In this document: positions 1-8,319 of the stretch, in pieces
Numbering within the stretch: the first letter of the stretch is position 1
Layout: each line of letters starts with the position of its first letter
Assembly: GCF_001434135.1 (NCBI RefSeq)
Contig: NZ_AZEB01000007.1
Coordinates: 54,324 to 118,323, forward strand
Origin: Lentilactobacillus kisonensis DSM 19906 = JCM 15041
GTDB taxonomy: Bacteria; Bacillota; Bacilli; Lactobacillales; Lactobacillaceae
Length of the DNA: 64,000 nucleotides
Direction of reading: 5' to 3'
The notes under the pieces: model-generated
Seen by the model: only the letters and a program-made list of their open reading frames with translations
Databases searched by the model: none
Told to the model about the DNA's origin: nothing
Program-made: the position numbers and the translations under genes

Positions 1-410
1 CTTGCTCTACCAATGACATCCTCAAACGTTTCTGCATGGCCCCCGGCCTCATTGACGTAAGTGGGTAAAACATCGTTAAGGACGTGGTCAAAGACAGCCG
101 GATATTCTTCCTCTAATACTTTGTTCTTTTGACCATCCCAATCACCATAGGATATTTCCAGCAGCCGTTTATCATAGGTTATCGGTAAGTTCGCACTCTG
201 ATTGAGGATGCTTGCAGTGTCCTTTGTCCGCTGCAGCGGGCTTGCAATGATTTTATCCGCAAACGAGATATCGAAACCTGCATGCAAACTTTCCGCTTGT
301 CTCTTTCCGGTTTCCGAAAGGTACGTCATTTCAGTATTAATGATTCCCTGCTTAAGGCCAATGGCGTTTGCTTCCGTCTGGCCGTGGCGGATGAAGTAAA
401 AATCAGTCAT
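1..410 (-). CDS. Histidine phosphatase family protein (C-terminus missing)
   Basis: The reverse strand from an ATG at 410 runs open to the window edge, so about 136 residues are visible. The product starts MTDFYFIRHGQTEAN; RHG at residues 8-10 is the phosphohistidine motif of the phosphoglycerate-mutase-like phosphatases. Later blocks (SETGKRQAE, ASPLQRTKDTA, LLEISYGDWDG) match the family order. A GGAGG lies a few bases before the ATG. The substrate cannot be told; relatives act on small phosphate esters, and true glycolytic mutases are longer. It is divergent from serC, separated by about 400 bases that hold the ser leader. Confidence 0.85.
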   Translation of the reverse strand, partial: MTDFYFIRHGQTEANAIGLKQGIINTEMTYLSETGKRQAESLHAGFDISFADKIIASPLQRTKDTASILNQSANLPITYDKRLLEISYGDWDGQKNKVLEEEYPAVFDHVLNDVLPTYVNEAGGHAETFEDVIGRA

Positions 411-539
411 GTTGGTTTCCTCCAGAGCGTTGCTTTGATTGATCGCCGCCTTCACCAATAGCGCAACGATTCTCATTAAAATTTACCATGTTAATGGCAC
501 TGTTGCAAACCTACCCGTCAAAAATTATTCCAAATACTG

Positions 540-568
540 TTGCATTTATCTGAGCGTTCTGTTAGATT
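540..568 (+). promoter_or_regulatory. Candidate promoter of the ser leader and serCA
   Basis: TTGCAT (540-545), a 17-base spacer and TAGATT (563-568) form a plausible sigma-A promoter. The predicted start near 575 lies just before the leader-peptide ribosome binding site. Weak matches only; no other candidate with correct spacing was seen between 411 and 590. Confidence 0.4.
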
Positions 569-596
569 TTAATTATAAGAAATGGAGGCTATTCAC

Positions 597-665
597 ATGA
601 AAGTGGATTTAACTAGTTTAACAACAACTACATCATCCTCCTGGTCTACGGTGTCATTCGTGTAG
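597..665 (+). CDS. Ser/Thr-rich leader peptide of the serCA operon (22 aa)
   Basis: A 22-codon open frame starts with ATG 8 bases after GGAGG (584-588) and stops with TAG at 663-665. Six of its codons are serine (agt, tca, tcc, tcc, tct, tca) and six are threonine. The dense core reads TTTTSSSWSTVS. It sits immediately before a set of alternative hairpins and a terminator upstream of serC. By analogy with the thr, trp and his leader peptides of enteric bacteria, I infer that ribosomes stalling on its Ser (or Thr) codons sense amino-acid shortage. The peptide itself is probably without function. Confidence 0.75.
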   Translation: MKVDLTSLTTTTSSSWSTVSFV

Positions 666-790
666 GCCATCTTTTGATATGAGTTAACCTCAGCAAAAGG
701 CCTTACATGGATGAACTTTTCATCACACTGTGAGGCCAGTAAACGATCAACAAACCGGCTCTCGCAGTGTCATTCTGCGGGAGCCTTTTA
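664..790 (+). promoter_or_regulatory. Transcription attenuator of serCA (competing hairpins and terminator)
   Basis: Four mutually exclusive pairings can be drawn. (a:b) 664-703: AGGC/GCCT, CTTTTG/CAAAAG and TGAG/CTCA. (b:c) 699-703 with 733-737, GGCCT/AGGCC, plus GATGAA/TTCATC inside. (c:d) 727-737 with 757-768, 11 pairs and one bulge. (d:e) terminator 757-767 with 775-785, 11 pairs, 7-base loop, then TTTT at 786-789. A ribosome at the leader stop (663-665) would cover strand a, so b:c forms and the terminator is free. A ribosome stalled on the Ser codons (633-656) leaves a:b intact, c pairs with d and transcription goes on. The logic therefore gives serCA expression on serine starvation. 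Confidence 0.75.
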
Positions 791-815
791 ATTTAAGATA
801 AGGGAGTTTTGAGTT

Positions 816-1892
816 ATGACGGTTTATAATTTTGCGGCGGGGCCAGCCACGCTACCTGATCCAGTAATTAAACAAATTCAATCAGAGTTGCCTTCACTTC
901 AGGGAACGGGCATGAGTATTCTTGAGATTTCTCATCGTTCTGCCATGTTTGACGATATTATCAACACTGCCGAGCAAGACATTCGCGATTTAATGCACGT
1001 CCCCGATAACTATCACGTTTTGTTTTTCCAAGGTGGTGGCACCGGCCAATTCGCAGCCGTTCCACTCAACTTGGCAACGAACCATCATCGAATTGCCTTA
1101 CTTGATAGCGGCCACTGGGCATCCCGCGCCGGCGATGAAGCTACTAACTTAGGCGTTAGCGTTGATACCCTGGCTTCCACCAAGGCTGACCACTACCAAA
1201 AGCTCCCCCAATCAAACCAGTCACTTTCCTCATCAGAGTATGATTATCTTCACGTCACGACTAACAACACCATTGAGGGAACCGCGTACCACACGTTACC
1301 CACTCACGGTGACGTTACGTTAGTTGGCGACCTATCATCCAACTTTATGGCTGAGGAATACAACGTTAAAGATTTTGGCTTGATATTCGGTGGTGTTCAA
1401 AAAAATCTCGGCCCAGCTGGCGTTACAATTGTGATTGTCCGTGATGATCTCGTTAAACCAGTGGCCCACATCCCTAGCATCCTCAACTATTCACTGTTCG
1501 TTAAGAAAAATTCAATGTTTAACACACCGCCAGTATTTGCAATTTATGCGACTGGCCTGGTTCTCAAATGGCTCAAGCAACAAGGTGGCTTAGCTGAAAT
1601 TGAAAGACTTAACCGCAAGAAGTCAGCCTTACTATACGACTACCTGGATGATTCCAAACTATTCACCAACTACATCAAGAAATCCGACAGATCACTCACC
1701 AACGTGCCATTTACAACTGACAACGCTGATCTCGACAACCAAGTGATTCAAGCTGCGGCCGATACTGGTTTGATGAATCTAAAAGGCCACAGAAGTGTCG
1801 GCGGCCTGCGGGCAAGTCTCTATAACGCCATGCCAATTGAGGGAGTTCAGGCACTCGTTGACTTTTTACACAATTTTGAACAGAAGAATTAG
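816..1892 (+). CDS. serC: Phosphoserine aminotransferase
   Basis: The 358-residue protein converts 3-phosphohydroxypyruvate and glutamate to O-phosphoserine and 2-oxoglutarate, the second step of serine synthesis. The N-terminus (YNFAAGPATLP) and QGGGTGQF at residues 72-79 are typical of SerC. FGGVQKNLGPAG carries the PLP-binding lysine at residue 196. Length is normal for the family (about 360). GGGAG precedes the ATG. The stop codon TAG is the first three bases of an A element, and serA follows 264 bases on. The gene lies behind the Ser/Thr leader attenuator, so it is probably induced by serine limitation. Confidence 0.96.
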   Translation: MTVYNFAAGPATLPDPVIKQIQSELPSLQGTGMSILEISHRSAMFDDIINTAEQDIRDLMHVPDNYHVLFFQGGGTGQFAAVPLNLATNHHRIALLDSGHWASRAGDEATNLGVSVDTLASTKADHYQKLPQSNQSLSSSEYDYLHVTTNNTIEGTAYHTLPTHGDVTLVGDLSSNFMAEEYNVKDFGLIFGGVQKNLGPAGVTIVIVRDDLVKPVAHIPSILNYSLFVKKNSMFNTPPVFAIYATGLVLKWLKQQGGLAEIERLNRKKSALLYDYLDDSKLFTNYIKKSDRSLTNVPFTTDNADLDNQVIQAAADTGLMNLKGHRSVGGLRASLYNAMPIEGVQALVDFLHNFEQKN

Positions 1893-2009
1893 GACAGCTC
1901 CTCCAAGCAACAATCTACGTGTAAGCACCTTGGAGAAAAATCCCCAAATCCGGAATTTCCCTCCAAGGAGACTTACACTCCGATTGTTAACCACTTGGAT
2001 CCGCTCACT
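1890..2009 (+). repeat. A element 1 (sense, serC-serA gap)
   Basis: About 120 nt from TAGGACAGCT to CCGCTCACT. Its TAG is the serC stop codon. Arms: outer CCAAG/CTTGG, middle ACAATC/GATTGT and TGTAAG/CTTACA, inner CCTTGGAG/CTCCAAGG. The outer stem differs from that of element 2 but still pairs. Confidence 0.85.
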
Positions 2010-2014
2010 GATTT

Positions 2015-2135
2015 TAGGACAGCTGCGCAAAGCAGAAACTTCCACATAAGCACCTCTGACAAAAATCCCCAAAACCAGGGATTTCTGTCAGAGGAGACTT
2101 ATGCTCCAGTTTCTAACCGCTTTGCTCCGCTCACT
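2015..2135 (+). repeat. A element 2 (sense, upstream of serA)
   Basis: Tandem to element 1. Arms: CAAAGC/GCTTTG, AGAAACT/AGTTTCT, CATAAG/CTTATG, CTCTGACA/TGTCAGAG, then AAATCCC/GGGATTT closing the loop. It ends 6 bases before the serA ribosome binding site AGGAG. Confidence 0.88.
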
Positions 2136-2156
2136 TTAGAAGGAGAGACCAACACG

Positions 2157-3323
2157 ATGTATCAAGTAAAAACCTATAACGCCATTGCCCAAGCTGGGCT
2201 AGATCAATTTACTGATAATTACCAAATTAACAAGACTGACGATGCGGATGCTTACCTAATCCGATCGGTTAATTTACATGACCAGACCTTTCCAAAGAGT
2301 CTCAAGGTTATCGCTAGAGCCGGCGCCGGCTACAATAATATTCCCTTAGATAAGGCAACCCAAAACGGAACGGCTGTATTTAATACACCAGGCAGTAACG
2401 CTAATGCCGTTAAGGAACTGATCATTGCCCTACTAGTTGCATCATCCCGGAATTTATTTGCGGCTGCAAATTACGCTGCTCATAATAGTGGTGCCGATAT
2501 TTCACTCCGGACTGAAAAGGACAAAACCAGATTTAAGGGAACGGAATTAACCGGACGCACCCTTGCCGTTATTGGAGTTGGTCACGTTGGTTCACTCGTT
2601 GCCAACGCTGCCAGTGCTTTGGGCATGAACGTAATTGGCTACGATCCTTACCTTTCAGCCGATGCCGCTTGGCACATTTCGACTCGTATTACTCGGGCAA
2701 GAACACTGGGTGACGCATTAAAAAGCGCGGATTATGTCACCATCCACGTGCCCAAGAATGAGGAAACCACTGGCCTAATTGGTAGTGAGCAAATGGAAAT
2801 CATGAAGGATGGCGTCAAACTATTCAATTATTCTAGGGGTGGCATCGTGGATAACGCTGCGGCAATTGAAGCCTTAGATGCCCGTAAAATTCGGACATAT
2901 TACACTGATTTCGGCGAGAATATTTTATTGAACCGCGAAGATGTCGTCGTTACTCCCCATATTGGCGGTTCAACGATTGAAGCCGAAGCAAATGGTGCGA
3001 CTCAGGGTGCTAACACGATTATGACCTACCTAGAAACTGGTAACATTCTAAATTCAGTCAACTTGCCTAACCTCCAAGTGCCATTTAATGCCCCTTATCG
3101 GGTTACGATTATCCATCAAAATATCCCCAACATGGTCGGCCAAATTGCAACGGCTTTAGCAGATGCTGGCATCAACATCGAAAGTATGAGCAATGCCGCC
3201 AGAGATGGTGTGGCATATACCATCATCGACTTAGATAATTTGAAGAACGAAGAAGATAACAAACTCATTCAACGATTAAGTAAAATCGATGCTGTCTATC
3301 GGGTACGTGTATTGAAAAAGTAA
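2157..3323 (+). CDS. serA: D-3-phosphoglycerate dehydrogenase
   Basis: The 388-residue protein oxidises 3-phosphoglycerate to 3-phosphohydroxypyruvate with NAD, the first step of serine synthesis. The nucleotide-binding motif GVGHVG is at residues 140-145. YSRGGIV (substrate/catalytic Arg region) and TPHIGGST (catalytic His) follow, and the last 70 residues resemble an ACT domain (IIHQNIPNMVGQIATALADAGINIESM), suggesting serine feedback. The frame is open back to 1995, but those codons lie in A element 2. The ATG at 2157 has AAGGAG 9 bases upstream and starts at the family position. Confidence 0.95.
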   Translation: MYQVKTYNAIAQAGLDQFTDNYQINKTDDADAYLIRSVNLHDQTFPKSLKVIARAGAGYNNIPLDKATQNGTAVFNTPGSNANAVKELIIALLVASSRNLFAAANYAAHNSGADISLRTEKDKTRFKGTELTGRTLAVIGVGHVGSLVANAASALGMNVIGYDPYLSADAAWHISTRITRARTLGDALKSADYVTIHVPKNEETTGLIGSEQMEIMKDGVKLFNYSRGGIVDNAAAIEALDARKIRTYYTDFGENILLNREDVVVTPHIGGSTIEAEANGATQGANTIMTYLETGNILNSVNLPNLQVPFNAPYRVTIIHQNIPNMVGQIATALADAGINIESMSNAARDGVAYTIIDLDNLKNEEDNKLIQRLSKIDAVYRVRVLKK

Positions 3324-3346
3324 ATGAAATTTAAGATAGTTAAAGT

Positions 3347-3380
3347 AAAGGGAGTTGGTGCTAGTCATCAATTCCCTTTT
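3347..3380 (+). terminator. Terminator after serA
   Basis: AAAGGGA pairs with TCCCTTT across an imperfect inner stem (GTTG/CAAT) and runs into TTTT, 23 bases after the serA stop. Confidence 0.6.
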
Positions 3381-3470
3381 GCATTCCATTTAGCTACTTA
3401 TGCAAATCTTTCCTATATTCCACCGGTTGCGCTAAAATATGACTTGTTACTAATACTTATTAGGACAGCT

Positions 3471-3573
3471 GCGCAAAGCAGAAACCTGCACCTAAGCCTC
3501 CTTCACCAAAAGCCCAGGATTTCTGATGAAGGAAACTTAGGCTCCGGTTTCTAACCGCTTTGCTCCGCTCACT
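3471..3573 (+). repeat. A element 3 (sense, upstream of the CPBP gene)
   Basis: Short 103-nt copy. Arms: CAAAG/CTTTG, AGAAACC/GGTTTCT, CCTAAG/CTTAGG, CCTTCA/TGAAGG. It ends 6 bases before the TAGGGGG binding site of the next gene. Confidence 0.85.
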
Positions 3574-3592
3574 TACTTAGGGGGTTGAGGGT

Positions 3593-4351
3593 ATGAAAAG
3601 ATTTTGGTTTGAGCGCAAAACCGACCAACGGGAATTCCCATTACTCGATACAAAGCTTGATCAGTGGCGACTATGGGCGCTACTCCTGTTTGTTTCAATT
3701 GGCACGGTCATCTGGGTGGCTTTTGCTGCGGCCATGAATTTCAAAAGTTTCTTGGCGACAACCGTTTTTGACGATATGATTCCAGCTATTATTATGATCG
3801 GCGGGGTCTTGTACCTTAGCCAAGGCCACCTTCTACGATTATTTGGCAAACCCCGCTGGTCCGACTTTGGCTTTGGAGCCATTATGTTCATTCTCCAATT
3901 AATCTACGCATATGTGGCGGCAACCGTCATACCGAAGCTAGGGGGATCATTAGGCGAAAATGGCGCCGCTACCCAAATTGGGAAATCAAGCAATAAATTA
4001 ATGGCATACTTCCAGAGTATCTTCTCAGATCTTTTTGATCTAATGAATGAAGAACTGCTTAGTATTGTCATCTTCTTAACAATTGCTGCACTTTTGATTC
4101 AGTATTACCATCTCAATCGCCGGGCTGGTCTCGGAATTGCGATGCTTGCGTCAATGTTTATCTTTGGAATGCTTCACTTTCAAACCTATAACTGGAATCT
4201 GGTTCAGATGCTGGCCATCATTGCGATTGAGCGTTTTTTCCTCAATGCAACCTTCATCCGCAGCAAGACCATCTGGCCATCTTACGTAGCTCACATGGTC
4301 TTCGATGGATTGGCGTTTTTGGCGGCAATGTATTATTTGCCGGTTCATTAA
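3593..4351 (+). CDS. CPBP-family intramembrane protease-like protein
   Basis: A 252-residue multi-pass membrane protein with about six or seven hydrophobic segments. The C-terminal half carries the CPBP (Abi) motifs: NEELLSIV (the EE motif, but without the usual following Arg), FGMLHF (the FxxxH motif) and HMVFDG (the HxxxD/N motif). Known relatives include prenyl-endopeptidases of the CaaX type and bacteriocin self-immunity proteins; the role here cannot be told. AGGGGG precedes the ATG. The A element upstream may be part of its leader, and it ends with its own terminator. Confidence 0.75.
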   Translation: MKRFWFERKTDQREFPLLDTKLDQWRLWALLLFVSIGTVIWVAFAAAMNFKSFLATTVFDDMIPAIIMIGGVLYLSQGHLLRLFGKPRWSDFGFGAIMFILQLIYAYVAATVIPKLGGSLGENGAATQIGKSSNKLMAYFQSIFSDLFDLMNEELLSIVIFLTIAALLIQYYHLNRRAGLGIAMLASMFIFGMLHFQTYNWNLVQMLAIIAIERFFLNATFIRSKTIWPSYVAHMVFDGLAFLAAMYYLPVH

Positions 4352-4416
4352 AATTGATTGACTTCAACTATTAAGAGACTAATCAAAACAATCCAGATAG
4401 CAATTTCTACCTAACG

Positions 4417-4462
4417 AAGGGCCACAATCATTTCAAAACTGGAATGATTGTGGCCCTTTTCT
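4417..4462 (+). terminator. Rho-independent terminator after the CPBP gene
   Basis: A 16-bp perfect stem (AAGGGCCACAATCATT, 4417-4432, with 4443-4458) has a 10-base loop and is followed by TTTT. The rest of 4463-4731 shows no gene or clear signal. Confidence 0.9.
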
Positions 4463-4731
4463 GAGATCGTATAAAAAGTTTCCAACGTTCCAATTTGCCA
4501 CCTATCAGCAATAGTTGCCGCCTAAAGGAAGCTGAGTCAATTAATCAAAAGCTCAAAAGGGAGAAAGGTTAATCAGCAAATTGAATGAACAACCTATCAC
4601 CGTTTCTTTTACCCACAGAATGTGCTATGATATTTTTAATTAAATAACGACTGCCACCGGGCAGCAATTGTTGGTACTTTTGACAATTCCGTTAGGTCTT
4701 TGAAGGAATTGTGAGGGGTACCATTTTCTTT

Positions 4732-4851
4732 TAGGACAGCTGCGCAAAGCAGAACTCTGCACATAAGCACCACCAGCAAAAATTCCAGAACCGGGAATTT
4801 CCGCTGGCGGAGACTTATGTTCCGAGTTCTAACCGCTTTGTTCCGCTCACT
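4732..4851 (+). repeat. A element 4 (sense, upstream of the SMR gene)
   Basis: Arms: CAAAG/CTTTG, AGAACTC/GAGTTCT, CATAAG/CTTATG, CCACCAGC/GCTGGCGG (one mismatch). It ends 7 bases before TAGGAGG of the next gene. Confidence 0.87.
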
Positions 4852-4870
4852 TATTTTTAGGAGGATATCT

Positions 4871-5185
4871 ATGAATTGGATCACATTGATTATCGCCGGA
4901 CTTTTTGAAGTTGTTTGGGCAACTGCCATGAAATTTAGTCATGGGTTCACCAACCTCACGCCAACAATTATCACCTTTATTGGCATGCTGATCAGCTTCT
5001 TTTTACTAGCCCACGCAACCAAAACATTGCCGCTCGCAATTGCCTATCCAGTCTGGACTGGGATCGGCGCGGTGGGAACAGTGATTGCCGGCATCGTTTT
5101 ATTTGGTGATAAGATTTCAGCCATCACTTGGGTCTTTGTGGTAATGCTGCTGGTTAGTATTGTGGGGATTAAGATGACGAGCTGA
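4871..5185 (+). CDS. gdx: SMR-family exporter, SugE/Gdx type
   Basis: A 104-residue protein with four hydrophobic segments, the size of small multidrug resistance transporters. The N-terminal block LIIAGLFEVVWATAMKFSHG has the membrane Glu (residue 13) and the K-x-S-x-G signature that separates SugE/Gdx guanidinium exporters from EmrE-type drug pumps. SugE homologues export guanidinium in exchange for protons. ATG at 4871 follows TAGGAGG; an upstream extension would read through A element 4. No guanidine riboswitch was recognised in front of it. Confidence 0.8.
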   Translation: MNWITLIIAGLFEVVWATAMKFSHGFTNLTPTIITFIGMLISFFLLAHATKTLPLAIAYPVWTGIGAVGTVIAGIVLFGDKISAITWVFVVMLLVSIVGIKMTS

Positions 5186-5295
5186 TTCAAAGTTAGCAAT
5201 TATAATTAATCGTTCACTCGGGACATCCCTTTAATTATGGTAGAATTAATTCATAATTAGCTTAGCAAAATTGTTTTATCTGAGGAGGCCTTCAC

Positions 5296-5847
5296 GTGTT
5301 TAAAACTTGGCATCACCCCGGTAGAATCCTCGATCGCAAAAATATTTACAGTGGCCGGGTATTTGCTGTCGATCAGCTGCACATCCAAACCCCTGATGGC
5401 CTGAAAGTCGAACGTGATTTAATCAAGACCGACCCTACCATCACAATCCTAGCAATCACTGCTGATCAGCAAGTTATCATGACCAGCGAATACCGTGCTG
5501 GCGTCAACAGTGATTCCGTCTCACTACCAGCCGGAATTGTGAATCCTGGCGAAACCGCTGACCAAGCTGCTAAACGGGAACTACAGGAAGAAACTGGCTA
5601 CATCGCGCAATCCGTCACCAAGATGACTCGGATCACCTCATCAGAGGGGTTCATGGATCAATTTGCTGACTTGATGCTGATCAAATTTGATCCCATCGAC
5701 CGTGTTTCAACTCACTTTGATCAGGATGAATTCGTCAACAGTGAGCTTGTGCCACTCACCCAAGTCCTTCAATGGATTAAAGTTGGTAAGGTCAATACAG
5801 CTCAGGCAGTGTCGACGGTTAGCTATTATGAATTATTTATGAAATAA
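5296..5847 (+). CDS. NUDIX hydrolase, ADP-ribose pyrophosphatase-like
   Basis: A 183-residue cytoplasmic hydrolase. The Nudix box starts at residue 80 (GIVNPGETADQAAKRELQEE, then TG), giving the canonical G-x5-E-x7-REL-x-EE-x-G pattern. SEYRAGVNSDSVSLPAG just before it is typical of ADP-ribose pyrophosphatases (NudF-like), which split ADP-ribose into AMP and ribose 5-phosphate. Start is GTG at 5296 behind GAGGAGG. It stands alone between two terminators. Confidence 0.88.
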   Translation: MFKTWHHPGRILDRKNIYSGRVFAVDQLHIQTPDGLKVERDLIKTDPTITILAITADQQVIMTSEYRAGVNSDSVSLPAGIVNPGETADQAAKRELQEETGYIAQSVTKMTRITSSEGFMDQFADLMLIKFDPIDRVSTHFDQDEFVNSELVPLTQVLQWIKVGKVNTAQAVSTVSYYELFMK

Positions 5848-5907
5848 AAAACGATTACTCACAATTGCGACCATTACATGGCCCAAATGTGACTAATCGT
5901 TTTTTTG
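5846..5907. terminator. Bidirectional terminator between the NUDIX gene and tag
   Basis: AAAAAACGATTA-TCACA pairs with TGTGA-TAATCGTTTTTTT across a 26-base loop. Runs of A and T on either side serve both converging genes. Confidence 0.8.
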
Positions 5908-5935
5908 ACTTAAGAGTTCGTAACTAACTTTTTAT

Positions 5936-6517
5936 TCAGTCACCCGCCACAATCTCTTTATAGACATAACATCCCACTTCATGGTCATTGACCATCCCTG
6001 CCGCCTGCATAAATGAATACACAACCACCGGGCCGGCAAATGAAAAGCCATCGTGCTTCATTTGTTTACTGATTTGGCGCGCTAGGTCATCCGTTCCAGG
6101 AACTTCTTCGTGAGCGTCGTAATGATGTTGAATTTGCTGGCCGCCCACAAAATGCCACATATAACGATCAAATGATTGACCATTATCAGCTAGTTTGGCA
6201 ATCACTTTGGCATTATTGATAATCGCCACTAATTTCCGACGATTTCGAATAATCTTTGCATTCGCCATTAATTCAGGAATTTTATCAGTCATTTTCTGAA
6301 CACTAACATAATTAAAATCATCAAAAGCCTGCTTAAAAGCTACCCGCTTATTCAAAACCGTTTGCCAACTCAGGCCCGCCTGCATGATCTCTAAAGAAAG
6401 CAGCTCAAATAAATGGCGGCTGTCGTGACTTTTTCGGCCCCATTCTTGGTCATGATAGTCCTGGAGTAATTGATTATCAGTTTCGGCCCAGGCACACCGT
6501 TTCACATCAGATTTCAT
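5936..6517 (-). CDS. tag: DNA-3-methyladenine glycosylase I
   Basis: A 193-residue base-excision enzyme that removes 3-methyladenine from DNA. KRCAWAETDNQLLQDYHDQEWG near the N-terminus, FELLSLEIMQAGLSWQTVLNKR and the C-terminal FAGPVVVYSFMQAAGMVNDH are hallmark blocks of Tag, including the zinc-ligand Cys and His residues. AAGGAG lies 8 bases before the ATG at 6517. The ATG overlaps the stop of the upstream regulator gene (TGATG), so the two are probably translationally coupled. Confidence 0.94.
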   Translation of the reverse strand: MKSDVKRCAWAETDNQLLQDYHDQEWGRKSHDSRHLFELLSLEIMQAGLSWQTVLNKRVAFKQAFDDFNYVSVQKMTDKIPELMANAKIIRNRRKLVAIINNAKVIAKLADNGQSFDRYMWHFVGGQQIQHHYDAHEEVPGTDDLARQISKQMKHDGFSFAGPVVVYSFMQAAGMVNDHEVGCYVYKEIVAGD

Positions 6518-7107
6518 CAAAGAATCTCCTTAATCCATTGGTCTAATGGGCGATTGACGTTTACTATCCGCCCATTACCTAAGGCTAGAATATGGGCATC
6601 AACTAATCCACGAAACACATCATTGCCAAGTTTACCAGCCAAATGGGGCTGCCGTTCTGAAAAATCAATACACGTGGCAACACTGAATTGTTGAACAGGA
6701 CGCTTTAGAAATTGGCTGAGTTGCTGGCGCCCGGCATCGGTTAAGGCATATCGATCCATCCCCGTCACCTTCACAAACTGCTGAGTGATCAATAATTTGA
6801 ACAACTCAACCCCCGCTTTGCCACCAAGATGGTGATAACAGGTTCTAGCATCTCCCAGCTTAACAGCGGCTTTTCGATTAGCAAGATATGAAGCAGCAGT
6901 GGCTCCTAAGGCTGTTTCTTGTTCAGTATGATTTGATCGAAAGTAATCCCGACCGGCAAAGTGGCGTTCTTGAATCTGCCCTGCATGCTGCAATCGAATC
7001 AAAATTTGCTGACAGGCCAACACTGGTTGCTTAGTAATTTTACTAATCTCAATTACCGTTAAATAACGTTGACAGCTTAATACTGATAAAATTGATTGTT
7101 CGTCCAT
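6517..7107 (-). CDS. ArsR-like winged-helix transcriptional regulator
   Basis: A 196-residue protein with an N-terminal winged helix-turn-helix (LTVIEISKITKQPVLACQQILIRLQHAGQI, about residues 16-47) that groups with ArsR/Lrp-like domains. The C-terminal block CIDFSERQPHLAGKLGNDVF is conserved in a class of ArsR-type regulators of uncertain ligand. It is the middle gene of a three-gene minus-strand run (7109-8224, this gene, tag) with start/stop contacts on both sides. Confidence 0.75.
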   Translation of the reverse strand: MDEQSILSVLSCQRYLTVIEISKITKQPVLACQQILIRLQHAGQIQERHFAGRDYFRSNHTEQETALGATAASYLANRKAAVKLGDARTCYHHLGGKAGVELFKLLITQQFVKVTGMDRYALTDAGRQQLSQFLKRPVQQFSVATCIDFSERQPHLAGKLGNDVFRGLVDAHILALGNGRIVNVNRPLDQWIKEIL

Positions 7108-7108
7108 C

Positions 7109-8224
7109 CTAAATCTCTCCTTGCTCTTCGCCCGCAGTTAAGTATGCATAAAAATTCGGAATCATTTCTTCGGCCAAACCAGTTGGTGAATATAACACGA
7201 ATTTTCGTTGCTTCTCCCCATTTATGAGATGCGTATCCCGCAATAATTTGAGGTGATGGGACACCGTTGAATCACTCATCATCATAATTTGAGCCAGTGA
7301 CTGCGTGGTGCGCGGCTCATCAGCCAAGTAAGCCATCATCTTTAATCGGACCGGATCGCTTAGTGCATTAAAAACACTTGAAAGTTCATTCACCTTCACT
7401 CGGGTCTTAACCTTATTGAGCGCGTCATAAGTAATCGTCACCCCGCTGGAAAAATGATCAACAAATAAATGTGGCCAAACAAAATAGCTAGGAACCAGTA
7501 AGATCACTTCGTCGTCATTTAACTTAATGTGATCGTCAAATGGCTTGGTCACCATGAGCTTCCCTTGCTGCCAATGCATCCGATCCACCTGTAAATGGTT
7601 AATCAATTGAACAAAGCCATGGTTTCTAAGGTACTCAGACTGGTTCTTGATCTCTGTAATCAAAAACTGACTAAGTGCACGATCCTGCCAAGTTTGATCA
7701 AATACCTGTTCCCGGTAATCAGCAATAAACTTAAATAAATGGCCGTATACCTCATCAGGATCCGTTTGCAAATCCTGTAATAGGCTATGCGCCATCGTTG
7801 GTTGATAGTCCTGCCATTCCAAACTTTTAGCCAACTTAGGAATAAACTTGTTTTCACGATCGCGAGCGACTTGTTCAAGACTTTGGCGAACAATCTGGGG
7901 ATCCGTTCGTCGGAGAAAAAGTCGTAAATGCGCAATTTCATCATCCAAGTTATCAGCCAACTGTTCAAAATTATTAAAGAAGACGGGTGGCACGCCCAGT
8001 TCATAAATCAATTCGAAATAATGTAAATCATTAAAGAATTGGCTGGAAAGCTTTTGTCGGGATGCCAATGCCCAATCAATATTCATCCCGTGATGGCGTG
8101 GATTTAAAAGTACATGTAAGCTTCTAAATAGTTCGTTTAACGGTGAATAAACAAATTGAATTCTCTGCGTTAACGTTTCGTTGGTTTGAGATGCATAGGG
8201 GCCAAAGTCAATTTCAATCGTCAT
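7109..8224 (-). CDS. ArsR-family regulator with large N-terminal sensor-like domain
   Basis: A 371-residue protein. The last 90 residues form an ArsR winged helix: VFNALSDPVRLKMMAYLADE, then TQSLAQIMMMSDSTVSHHLKLLRDTHLI. The first 270 residues are an uncharacterised domain common in long ArsR-like proteins, probably for ligand sensing. The ATG at 8224 has AAAGG 7 bases upstream. It is divergent from the broken MFS gene, the usual layout for a regulator and the pump it controls. Its own promoter could be TAGAAT behind a weak TTAATC in the shared gap. Confidence 0.75.
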   Translation of the reverse strand: MTIEIDFGPYASQTNETLTQRIQFVYSPLNELFRSLHVLLNPRHHGMNIDWALASRQKLSSQFFNDLHYFELIYELGVPPVFFNNFEQLADNLDDEIAHLRLFLRRTDPQIVRQSLEQVARDRENKFIPKLAKSLEWQDYQPTMAHSLLQDLQTDPDEVYGHLFKFIADYREQVFDQTWQDRALSQFLITEIKNQSEYLRNHGFVQLINHLQVDRMHWQQGKLMVTKPFDDHIKLNDDEVILLVPSYFVWPHLFVDHFSSGVTITYDALNKVKTRVKVNELSSVFNALSDPVRLKMMAYLADEPRTTQSLAQIMMMSDSTVSHHLKLLRDTHLINGEKQRKFVLYSPTGLAEEMIPNFYAYLTAGEEQGEI

Positions 8225-8259
8225 TATTTTACCTTTCAATTCTAATATGTTGAAATCGT

Positions 8260-8288
8260 TTGATTAAGATACGAGAACATCATATCAT
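8260..8288 (+). promoter_or_regulatory. Candidate promoter of the MFS pseudogene
   Basis: TTGATT (8260-8265), 17-base spacer and TATCAT (8283-8288) lie in the 95-base divergent gap. The spacing is ideal; the match is moderate. Confidence 0.45.
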
Positions 8289-8319
8289 GAATTCATCACA
8301 AATCAAGGGAGCCTCATTC

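Noticed and set aside
1890..2135. A elements as simple Rho-independent terminators
   Set aside because: Copies are not followed by a U tract and often lie within operons whose downstream genes need expression.
1995..2156. N-terminal extension of SerA (and similar extensions of aroA, tyrA, gdx, the 115-aa gene)
   Set aside because: These in-frame codons read through A elements (recurring peptide LTALLRSL). A strong ribosome site lies after them, and the family start is downstream.
4732..4870. Guanidine riboswitch before the Gdx/SugE-type exporter
   Set aside because: The leader is occupied by an A element; no guanidine-aptamer motif was recognised.
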